Assembly (NCBI GenBank): GCA_017504325.1
Contig: JAFVRL010000208.1
Coordinates: 1 to 5,325, forward strand
DNA from: Lentisphaeria bacterium
GTDB taxonomy: Bacteria; Verrucomicrobiota; Lentisphaeria; Victivallales; UBA1829
DNA length: 5,325 bases
Reading direction: 5' to 3'
The notes beneath the pieces are model-generated. The model made no database searches and had not been told where the DNA came from. It saw nothing but the letters and a program-made list of their open reading frames with translations. Of this stretch, positions 1-5,268 are shown piece by piece. The translations under genes and the position numbers were made by a program. Each line of letters starts with the position of its first letter. Within the stretch, counting starts at the first letter, position 1.

Positions 1-1119
1 AAAGAAGCGGAAAAACTTCACCTTGAAGCATTGCAGATCGTCAGAGATCTCTGCAATATCCCCGCCCCCTCCCACCACGAGGAAAAACGCGCGGAATACT
101 GTAAAAACTGGTTTGAGAAAAATGGCTTCAGCAATGTAATGATCGACGATGCACTCAATGTCCTTGCTCCCGTAAATCTTGACCTTGCCTCCAATGACAC
201 CTTTACCGTTATGATGGCCCATACCGATACCGTGTTCCCGGATATGACACCCATGCCGGTCATTGAAAAAGACGGGTTCATCCACTCCCCCGGCGTGTGT
301 GACGATACCGCCAATCTTTCCGTACTTATGGTATGTGCAAAATATTATAAAGATCATCTGCCCTCCGATGCGGAAAAGATCCTTTTTGTTGCCAATTCCT
401 GCGAAGAAGGTCTGGGAAATCTGAAAGGCAGCAGAAAGATCATGTCCGATTACGGAAAAAGAGTGGAAAAATTTGTTTCTCTGGATTCCAGTTGTATGCA
501 CCGTATGGTCTGCAAAGCGGTGGGTTCCCACCGTTACAAAGTAAGTGTTGCCACAGAAGGGGGACACTCTTTCGGGAATTTCGGCAACCGTAATGCCATC
601 CATACTCTTGCAAGTATGATCGATCTTCTTTATACCGTCAAAGTCCCCAAAGAAGGGGACAGCACCACTACTTACAATGTAGGTCTTATTTCCGGCGGGA
701 CTTCCGTAAACACCATTGCCCAGAATGCGGAAATGATGTATGAATACCGTTCCGACAATAAGGAATGTCTGGCAAAGATGCAGAATTATTTTGAACATGT
801 CATTGAAACATTCCGGGCGTCCGGGGTAAAAGTGGAAGTGGAAAAAGTGGGCGACCGCCCCTGTGCGGATAAGATCGCAGATGAAGATTTTGATCCCCTC
901 AAGAACCGTTACTTTGCCTCCATAAAAGAAACACTGGGCATGGAAGGCGAAGAAAGATCCGGTTCCACAGACTGCAATATTCCCCTTTCCATGGGTATTC
1001 CAGCCATCTGTTTCGGTGACTGCCGCGGGGCGGGAGCCCACACACGAGAGGAAAAACTGGAAACAGCAAGTCTGCTTGACGGTACAAAACTTTTCCTGGA
1101 TTTCCTTTACAGAAGGTAA
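1..1119 (+). CDS. M20-family zinc metallopeptidase/amidohydrolase, 5'-truncated by the window edge
   Basis: Probably a cytoplasmic di-zinc exopeptidase or amidohydrolase that cleaves a small peptide or N-acyl amino acid; the substrate cannot be read from sequence. The frame is open from base 1, and the ten codons before the TTG at 31 read like the normal amphipathic N-terminal helix (KEAEKLHLEA), so the true start lies upstream and TTG 31 should not be used. Counting residues from the codon at 31, the M20 set is complete: H64 and D66 in MMAHTDTVFP, metal-bridging D91 in GVCDDTAN, general base E125 and metal ligand E126 in NSCEEGLGN, metal ligand D152, dimerisation-domain H179 in EGGHSFGNFGNRNA, then SGGTSVNTIA (221-230) and the last metal ligand H337 in GAGAHTREE. 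The lid/dimerisation domain spans roughly 163-275. At least 372 residues, near full family length. The next gene has its own promoter, so co-transcription is unlikely. Family assignment is firm; a specific name such as pepT is not supported. Confidence 0.93.
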   Translation, partial: KEAEKLHLEALQIVRDLCNIPAPSHHEEKRAEYCKNWFEKNGFSNVMIDDALNVLAPVNLDLASNDTFTVMMAHTDTVFPDMTPMPVIEKDGFIHSPGVCDDTANLSVLMVCAKYYKDHLPSDAEKILFVANSCEEGLGNLKGSRKIMSDYGKRVEKFVSLDSSCMHRMVCKAVGSHRYKVSVATEGGHSFGNFGNRNAIHTLASMIDLLYTVKVPKEGDSTTTYNVGLISGGTSVNTIAQNAEMMYEYRSDNKECLAKMQNYFEHVIETFRASGVKVEVEKVGDRPCADKIADEDFDPLKNRYFASIKETLGMEGEERSGSTDCNIPLSMGIPAICFGDCRGAGAHTREEKLETASLLDGTKLFLDFLYRR

Positions 1120-1125
1120 AAACTC

Positions 1126-1154
1126 AAAAAAAAAACGGGAATTGCTTTTTTTTT
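1126..1154 (+). terminator. Possible weak terminator: A10 run, 10-nt spacer, T9 run
   Basis: Seven bases after the peptidase stop codon there are ten A, then a 10-nt spacer (CGGGAATTGC), then nine T. The two runs could pair into an A-U stem ending in a U-tract, a terminator-like layout. There is no GC-rich stem, so it would be a poor intrinsic terminator. It may instead act as an UP-like AT element for the promoter that begins three bases later. The runs are plainly visible; their role is inferred. Confidence 0.3.
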
Positions 1155-1156
1155 AC

Positions 1157-1185
1157 TTGACAAATATATTTTTATGATGTATTTT
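1157..1185 (+). promoter_or_regulatory. Sigma70-type promoter for the lipoprotein gene
   Basis: A perfect -35 hexamer TTGACA (1157-1162) is followed by exactly 17 nt and the -10 hexamer TATTTT (1180-1185), which matches TATAAT at four of six positions. A T9 run lies immediately upstream. Transcription would begin near 1191-1193, giving a leader of about 120 nt before the lipoprotein start at 1316. If the host is a Bacteroidota, whose housekeeping promoters differ from this consensus, the match would mean less. Confidence 0.65.
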
Positions 1186-1199
1186 CAGGTAGTTACAAG

Positions 1200-1281
1200 G
1201 ATGAAAAAATAAATTTTTACTGGTGGGATATGTTTTTTTTTCATCTGAAAAAAGTCAGGAAGATATTTTACAGTCTTCTGA
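1200..1281 (+). promoter_or_regulatory. Leader region with overlapping inverted repeats
   Basis: Three inverted repeats lie in the predicted 5' leader of the lipoprotein mRNA. The arm GATGAAAAAA (1200-1209) pairs perfectly with TTTTTTCATC (1236-1245) over a 26-nt loop. The same T-rich arm can instead pair downstream, TTTTTTCA (1236-1243) with TGAAAAAA (1246-1253), over a 2-nt loop, so the two pairings exclude each other. Further on, TCAGGAAGA (1255-1263) pairs with TCTTCTGA (1274-1281) with one bulged G and a 10-nt loop. CTGAAAAA also occurs twice (1245-1252 and 1278-1285). The stems are mostly A-U and could arise by chance in DNA this AT-rich. No known riboswitch class is recognised. Confidence 0.3.
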
Positions 1282-1301
1282 AAAAGAAATATATAAATTT
1301 T

Positions 1302-1307
1302 AAGGAG
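1302..1307 (+). promoter_or_regulatory. Ribosome binding site of the lipoprotein gene
   Basis: AAGGAG lies 8 nt before the ATG at 1316. This near-perfect Shine-Dalgarno match fixes that start and supports efficient translation. Confidence 0.8.
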
Positions 1308-1315
1308 TATTACAA

Positions 1316-1825
1316 ATGAAAAAACTTTGTTTCATTGCAGTCGCTGCACTTCTCGCCTTCAGTCTTTGTTCCTGCAAAAGTGTTTTCTCAAGTGACGGAG
1401 CAACCTTGGTTCCCCAGCCTGAAGCCTGTCATCCCGGTTATGCGGCAGTTCTTCAGCACAAAGAAGTTCGTGTTGCAGGTAAAGCACAAATCAATGTTCT
1501 TTTCGGTTTGTTTGCCTGGGGTGCAGATGGATTTGCAGACAATTCCAAACTCTCTTTTTTCTCCTTCCTTCCCTCTGCAGAAAACTTTGCAAAAAGTGCA
1601 GCTGTTTACGATGCCTGTCAGAAAAACAAAGTGGACACTCTTGTGGGAACCCGTTATACTGTAGCCGTTACAGATTATTTTGTATTTAAAACTGTAAAAT
1701 GCGATGTTGCCGGTTTCCCCGCAAAAATGACCGGACTTAAGAAAAAATCTCCCTATGCCATCATAGGTAAAGATGGTAAAGCATCTATCTATTGGCTTGC
1801 TGAAAAACCTGTTGTCGTCAAGTAA
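1316..1825 (+). CDS. Small secreted lipoprotein of unknown function
   Basis: A 169-residue envelope lipoprotein. Residues 1-19 form a signal peptide: K2-K3, a hydrophobic core at 4-17, then the lipobox L17-C18-S19-C20, with C20 as the predicted lipidated cysteine. K21 follows, and with no Asp at +2 the enterobacterial Lol rule would send it to the outer membrane. The mature part has a hydrophobic, aromatic stretch (VLFGLFAWGADGF, 61-73), then a segment whose order resembles small Bacteroides-type lipoproteins I remember: an AxYDAC helix (96-101), VDTLVGTRYTV (106-116), a beta strand (KTVKCDV, 125-131) and GFPAKMTGLKKK (133-144). There may also be a distant likeness to TRL-like lipoproteins through the GLFAWG element. 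Both resemblances are from memory. It has its own promoter, a strong ribosome binding site and a terminator, so it is probably monocistronic. The secretion call is firm; the function is unknown. Confidence 0.88.
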   Translation: MKKLCFIAVAALLAFSLCSCKSVFSSDGATLVPQPEACHPGYAAVLQHKEVRVAGKAQINVLFGLFAWGADGFADNSKLSFFSFLPSAENFAKSAAVYDACQKNKVDTLVGTRYTVAVTDYFVFKTVKCDVAGFPAKMTGLKKKSPYAIIGKDGKASIYWLAEKPVVVK

Positions 1826-1853
1826 CAGAATTTTTCACTTTTTACATCCCACC

Positions 1854-1879
1854 GCCTCCGGTACTCCGGAGGCTTTTTT
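1854..1879 (+). terminator. Rho-independent terminator of the lipoprotein gene
   Basis: A perfect 8-bp GC-rich stem, GCCTCCGG (1854-1861) and CCGGAGGC (1866-1873), with a 4-nt TACT loop, is followed directly by six T (1874-1879). It starts 29 nt after the lipoprotein stop codon. There is no T-run on the other side, so it works only for + strand transcripts. It separates the lipoprotein gene from the operon that follows. Confidence 0.93.
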
Positions 1880-1930
1880 ACTTTTGATACCGGTAAAAAC
1901 ACAAATGAACAGAAAAATTTTATTTTTCAC

Positions 1931-1958
1931 TTGAAAAAGACAGTTTTTATTTTATCTT
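1931..1958 (+). promoter_or_regulatory. Candidate sigma70-type promoter for the phosphotransferase operon
   Basis: TTGAAA (1931-1936, five of six matches to TTGACA) is followed by 16 nt and TATCTT (1953-1958, four of six matches to TATAAT). Transcription would begin near 1965, giving a leader of about 37 nt. It lies after the terminator at 1854-1879, where a new promoter is needed. The surrounding DNA is T-rich, so chance matches are possible. Confidence 0.5.
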
Positions 1959-1988
1959 ATCTTCCCGGAAAATATTATCTCAAAGCAC

Positions 1989-1994
1989 GAGGAG
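1989..1994 (+). promoter_or_regulatory. Ribosome binding site of the phosphotransferase gene
   Basis: GAGGAG lies 7 nt before the ATG at 2002 and supports that start. Confidence 0.75.
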
Positions 1995-2001
1995 AGAAAA
2001 A

Positions 2002-3000
2002 ATGCCCGGAGAATTTATCGGTTATCTGAATGGTTCCGACCCGCTGTACCCTTATCTCAAAAATGAGATCTTCCCCCAGCTGGGGTGTTCCTGCCCCCAG
2101 GGGATAAAAGTATATAAGACAAACGGTTCCAATGAGGTATATGTATATGAGGATGCCTCCAATTCACAGAGAGTTGTGGGAAAGTTTTTCTATTCGGAAA
2201 AGATGAAAGACTGGGATCTTGCCTGGAAAAGACTGGACAGGGAATACAGAAATCTTCTGGAATTCCGTTCTTATCTGGATCCAATTTATCACTATGTGGC
2301 AAAACCTCTGGGCAGAAATGATGATCTCAACCGGCTTCTTGTGGTGGAATACTGCTACGGGGAACCGCTGGAAGAGATCATTATACGCTCCATAAACAAT
2401 AAAGATGAAGCTCTCCTTTTCGGAAAACTCAAAGCCCTTGCCTATTTTCTGGCAAGAGTGCATAATCTTTCCGCAGCGGAACATACAGCGGATTTTGAGA
2501 AGGTCTGCCAGTATTTTTATACGGTTCTATCCCAGTTGGAAAGTATCACGGATGCGGGGGAAAGAGAGTATATTGCCTCCCTCTGCCGCCAATGGCATGA
2601 TGATCCTCTCATGTGGCAGGACAGGGAAGTTCTGGTTCATGGAGATGCCACCCCGGCAAACTTTTTCTTTGGCGATGATATTCATGTGATCTCTTTTGAT
2701 ATGGAACGCAACCGGCGTACCGACCGGATGTTTGATACAGGCCGTCTTGCAGCGGAACTGCAGCATTTCTTTTTCCGTGCCACAGGAAACATTCAGGAGG
2801 CGGAAAAATATATCGGACATTTCTACTGGGAATATGCCTGTCACTTTCCTGACAGGGAAAAAGCCTTTGAGTCCATTACCAGAAGGGCCCCTTTCTATAT
2901 GGGGATGAATCTTTTGCGTATTGCCAGAAATACTTATCTTTCCCTGCCGTACCGCAGAAACCTTATTGAAGAAGCCAAAAAGACTCTTTACAAAAAGTGA
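2002..3000 (+). CDS. APH/choline-kinase-fold phosphotransferase
   Basis: A 332-residue cytoplasmic protein with a protein-kinase-like fold, predicted to move phosphate from ATP to a small molecule. In order: a short N-terminal segment with GYLNGSDPLYPYLK (7-20); a small lobe with a beta strand (NEVYVYE, 44-50), the probable ATP-binding K61 in VVGKFFY and the helix-C glutamate E81 in DREYRNLLEF; hinge LLVVEYCYGEPLEEI (112-126); the Brenner catalytic loop H213-G214-D215 with N220 in HGDATPANFFF; and the metal-binding D233 in ISFDMER, where families of this fold usually have I-D-F/W-E. After that comes DRMFDTGRLAAELQHFF (241-257) and a helical C-terminus (IGHFYWEYACHFPDREKAF, 271-289). All expected catalytic residues are present. 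It is first in a tight operon with a HAD hydrolase. The context gives no reason to call it a resistance gene; the substrate is unknown. I recall similar proteins beside HAD hydrolases in other bacteria, but could not check this. Confidence 0.9.
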   Translation: MPGEFIGYLNGSDPLYPYLKNEIFPQLGCSCPQGIKVYKTNGSNEVYVYEDASNSQRVVGKFFYSEKMKDWDLAWKRLDREYRNLLEFRSYLDPIYHYVAKPLGRNDDLNRLLVVEYCYGEPLEEIIIRSINNKDEALLFGKLKALAYFLARVHNLSAAEHTADFEKVCQYFYTVLSQLESITDAGEREYIASLCRQWHDDPLMWQDREVLVHGDATPANFFFGDDIHVISFDMERNRRTDRMFDTGRLAAELQHFFFRATGNIQEAEKYIGHFYWEYACHFPDREKAFESITRRAPFYMGMNLLRIARNTYLSLPYRRNLIEEAKKTLYKK

Positions 3001-3002
3001 AT

Positions 3003-3006
3003 GGAG
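3003..3006 (+). promoter_or_regulatory. Ribosome binding site that decides the HAD gene start
   Basis: GGAG lies 6 nt before the ATG at 3013. The ATG at 3001 overlaps this site, sits immediately after the TGA of the upstream gene, and has no purine-rich match at a proper distance (the preceding bases are CTTTACAAAAAGTGA). The start at 3013 is therefore preferred. Confidence 0.65.
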
Positions 3007-3012
3007 TACAGA

Positions 3013-3768
3013 ATGATCAAAGGATTGCTTTTCGATCTCAACGGAACTCTCATTGATATATGCACCAATGAGGAGGATTTCCATACATACCGTGTTACAG
3101 CAAACTTTCTGGATTATTACGGAGTGAAAATAACGCCGGAACAGCTCAAAGATAAGTTTTTTGCTCTCAATCACAGACAGAGGAAGGAAAGCAAAGAAAA
3201 ATTCCCTGAATTTGATGCGGCAGAAATTTTTTATGAGATCATTGAAAATTATGCGGTAAATGCGTCCGGAAAAAGCGGTGAGGAAAAACATTTTCTTGCG
3301 GAAACTGTTTCAAGAGTATTCCGGGCGGCATCCAGACATCATCTGGCATTGTATGACGGAGTAAAGGATATTCTGGATATATTCAAAAATAAATACAAAA
3401 TGGGTGCGGTTTCCGACGGACAGAAATTATGGGCGGAACCGGAACTTGAAAGCTGCTCTCAGGAAGGATATTTTTCCTTTGTCCTTGTTTCCGGTTTTCT
3501 GGGATTCCGCAAGCCGGATAAAAGAATGTTTGAAATGGCAATCGAAAAAATGGGACTTCCTCCGGAAGAGATCCTTTTTATCGGCAATGATATGTACAGA
3601 GATGTATATGGTGCAGAAAATGCCGGACTCAAATGTGTCTTTTTCAAATCCAATCAGGGCGACCACTCTTTTCACGGGGCGGAACCGGACTATATCATCT
3701 ACCATTTCCGGGAACTTGTCAATGCCGTAAACTTTATCAATTTACAGGAAGAAAAGAAAAATGGATAA
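3013..3768 (+). CDS. HAD-superfamily hydrolase with D-x-N motif I
   Basis: A 251-residue cytoplasmic protein with a Rossmann-like HAD core and a helical C1-type cap, probably a phosphatase on a small phosphorylated compound. Counted from the ATG at 3013: motif I LLFDLNGTLID has nucleophile D8, but N10 where phosphatases usually have the acid/base Asp; the cap runs from about 16 to 110 and includes NHRQRKESKEKFPEFD (53-68); motif II is AVSDGQ with S134; motif III lysine is K167 in GFRKPDKRMF; motif IV is FIGNDMYRDVYGAENAG with D193 and D197. A C-terminal FFKSNQGDHSF segment (210-220) and EPDYIIYHF follow. The alternative start at 3001 adds MEYR, abuts the upstream stop and lacks a ribosome binding site. 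The gene is 12 nt after the phosphotransferase gene and overlaps the next by 8 nt, so the three are surely co-transcribed. Superfamily firm; substrate unknown. Confidence 0.9.
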   Translation: MIKGLLFDLNGTLIDICTNEEDFHTYRVTANFLDYYGVKITPEQLKDKFFALNHRQRKESKEKFPEFDAAEIFYEIIENYAVNASGKSGEEKHFLAETVSRVFRAASRHHLALYDGVKDILDIFKNKYKMGAVSDGQKLWAEPELESCSQEGYFSFVLVSGFLGFRKPDKRMFEMAIEKMGLPPEEILFIGNDMYRDVYGAENAGLKCVFFKSNQGDHSFHGAEPDYIIYHFRELVNAVNFINLQEEKKNG

Positions 3769-5224
3769 GAATAAACATTTCCTTGCCGACAGAAACAAAA
3801 TCCTCATAAAAAGAGATCACAGCAATACGATTTACTTTATGAGCCGGTATTCCGATACGGAAAATACGGTTACAAGATATATTGAAGGAAATGAATTAAG
3901 TTACTTCCTTTCCAAAGATCTCCCGCTGGAAGACTGGAACAGTAAAGGCAGACTTTTTGCCCAAAGCTGGGATAATCACGCACCGTGGATCTTTGAAAAA
4001 CACGGGATACTGGGAGCCAACCACGGAAGCTACTTTACTTTCCGGATCGAAACACTCCGGCACTGGCTTTTTGAAGCGGACATCGGTAAAATCCTTACCG
4101 ATGATGAAGGCAATTCCTTTATCATCCTTTCCATTGAAAATCTGAGTACCTTTTACATCCACAGCATGATTCCGGAAGGGGATGAACCTTTCTGCGATCA
4201 TGTCACAGGCACACTCCATATTGAAGGGAAAACCATTACCCCGTCAAAGGTGACAAGATGGATGATGAATGGAGTTCCCGGAGGTCAGATATCCCCCCAT
4301 CAGAGATATAATAAAATAACACTTCTTGCAGACGGAAAAGAGGAAATCAAAGAAGGGGAAACAAGAGAGTGCGCTTATGCAGAACTTTCTGTGGATATGG
4401 ATTTGATTTTCCCTGATGAACTGATCCGTTATCTCCAAAAGAATCCGGGAAAATATGTTGCCCCCAATGCTTCTTTCTTTGACAGTACGATCAAGTGTGA
4501 AATGACCACATTCTTCCAGTCGGGAAGCTGCCGCAGGATCAGAAATAAAGTCACCTTTCTCAAAGATATTCCGGAAGCCTTCCATTACGGTATGATCCAG
4601 TACTATAGTGAAATACCTTTTTCCCTGCATGAAAAAATGGTTCCCGGATTCCGGAAATTTACAGAACAAGGTATGGAAACCGATCTGGATACATTATGGA
4701 AATTCCCCTGCGGGAAAGGCTATATAAAACGATTGAAAAAAGAGGATGCAGCAGACCCGGAAAAGCTGCCCAATATCTTTATCGACCAGTTCGGTAATGA
4801 AGGGAAAAGGGCACTTGGTGTATCTCTTTCCTACTCTTCCACCTGCGGGATCACAGCACGGGGAAATGAAAAGGAAAGAGGAGATATTCTTCTTTATCTG
4901 TATCAATCAGGGAAAATCTATCCTTACGCCTGTGAAAGATCATCGGCAAAAGCCGGGGAAAGTTTCACTCTCCACGCTTTCCACCAGTATTTTCTTCCCG
5001 GAGAAAATGGCACAAGCATTTTCCACCGTCAGGAGGAGGATGGTTATTTTCTCTATGCGGTGTTTCCGGGCAAAATTGGTGAACATCCCTTTTCCCTGCC
5101 CGCATTTCTCTCCGGAAAAGAGTTTAGCGTTCAGGAAAAAACAGAAGGAGTCTCTGTTGAAAAAAAACCGGGCGCACTCTGTTTCAGAAGTACGGCTCCG
5201 GGATATATCGTTCTGAAATTCTGA
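3761..5224 (+). CDS. Conserved-looking 487-residue protein of unknown function, third gene of the operon
   Basis: I do not recognise a named family. There is no signal peptide or membrane segment, so it is probably cytoplasmic. The sequence alternates short hydrophobic and polar runs and looks rich in beta strands, as in beta-sandwich or carbohydrate-related proteins. Notable points: SWDNHAPWIFEKHGILGANH (69-88), continuing G-S-Y-F-T-F, with a cluster of Trp, His, Asp and Asn that looks like a binding or catalytic site; DIGKILTDDEGNSFIILSIE (107-126), strand-turn-strand; RWMMNGVPGGQISPHQRYNK (166-185); a probable helix FPDELIRYLQKNPGKYV (217-233); and the His-containing FTLHAFHQYFLP (402-413). 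The GANHG element recalls large uncharacterised proteins of Planctomycetes and Lentisphaerae, from memory only. Its start overlaps the HAD gene by 8 nt, and AGGAAG (3746-3751) 9 nt upstream supports it. Given the context it may act on the same compound as the kinase and phosphatase. Certainly a real gene; role unknown. Confidence 0.85.
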   Translation: MDKNKHFLADRNKILIKRDHSNTIYFMSRYSDTENTVTRYIEGNELSYFLSKDLPLEDWNSKGRLFAQSWDNHAPWIFEKHGILGANHGSYFTFRIETLRHWLFEADIGKILTDDEGNSFIILSIENLSTFYIHSMIPEGDEPFCDHVTGTLHIEGKTITPSKVTRWMMNGVPGGQISPHQRYNKITLLADGKEEIKEGETRECAYAELSVDMDLIFPDELIRYLQKNPGKYVAPNASFFDSTIKCEMTTFFQSGSCRRIRNKVTFLKDIPEAFHYGMIQYYSEIPFSLHEKMVPGFRKFTEQGMETDLDTLWKFPCGKGYIKRLKKEDAADPEKLPNIFIDQFGNEGKRALGVSLSYSSTCGITARGNEKERGDILLYLYQSGKIYPYACERSSAKAGESFTLHAFHQYFLPGENGTSIFHRQEEDGYFLYAVFPGKIGEHPFSLPAFLSGKEFSVQEKTEGVSVEKKPGALCFRSTAPGYIVLKF

Positions 5225-5232
5225 TTTTCTTC

Positions 5233-5254
5233 GAGGTAATTTTGAAATTACCTC
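5233..5254 (+). repeat. Perfect inverted repeat after the operon
   Basis: GAGGTAATTT (5233-5242) and AAATTACCTC (5245-5254) are exact reverse complements separated by TG. The hairpin would begin 9 nt after the last stop codon, where a terminator is expected. It is followed by CTTCATTTG rather than a solid T-run and only part of the stem is GC, so it is a weak terminator, an mRNA 3'-end stabiliser, or an operator for a following gene. Confidence 0.5.
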
Positions 5255-5268
5255 CTTCATTTGAAAAA

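Noticed and set aside
31..33. TTG as the start codon of the peptidase
   Set aside because: The frame stays open to base 1, the preceding residues fit the family's N-terminal helix, and there is no ribosome binding site before 31.
31..56. Nested inverted repeats: TTGCAGA/TCTGCAA (31-37 and 50-56) around the palindrome CAGAGATCTCTG (42-53)
   Set aside because: They lie within the peptidase coding sequence in a normal helix-coding stretch. Nothing suggests an operator or site-specific recombination site.
1201..1212. A three-codon leader peptide (ATG AAA AAA TAA)
   Set aside because: The only purine run (AAGG) touches the ATG with no spacer, and short ATG-A-rich strings are expected by chance here.
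1335..1664. A 109-codon + strand frame overlapping the lipoprotein gene
   Set aside because: The lipoprotein frame has a signal peptide, a lipobox and a strong ribosome binding site; the alternative has none of these.
2002..3000. Antibiotic-resistance aminoglycoside phosphotransferase
   Set aside because: The fold matches, but the operon context, the C-terminal half and the lack of any mobile element argue for a metabolic kinase.
2527..3291. A 254-codon open frame on the - strand across the phosphotransferase/HAD junction
   Set aside because: It lies opposite two genes with clear catalytic motifs, has no recognisable domain and no convincing ribosome binding site, and its length reflects codon bias of the + strand genes.
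4244..4669. A 141-codon frame on the - strand inside the 487-residue gene
   Set aside because: Antisense shadow with Cys, His and Phe-rich composition and no promoter or ribosome binding site.
4746..5216. A 156-codon + strand frame inside the 487-residue gene
   Set aside because: It overlaps the real gene in another frame, its composition is Lys/Ser/Phe/Pro-rich as frame-shifted translations are, and it shows no motif.
2002..5224. Toxin-antitoxin or phage-defence cassette
   Set aside because: The three proteins look like metabolic enzymes, with no nuclease, membrane pore or nucleotide-sensor motif, and no nearby integrase, transposase or repeats.
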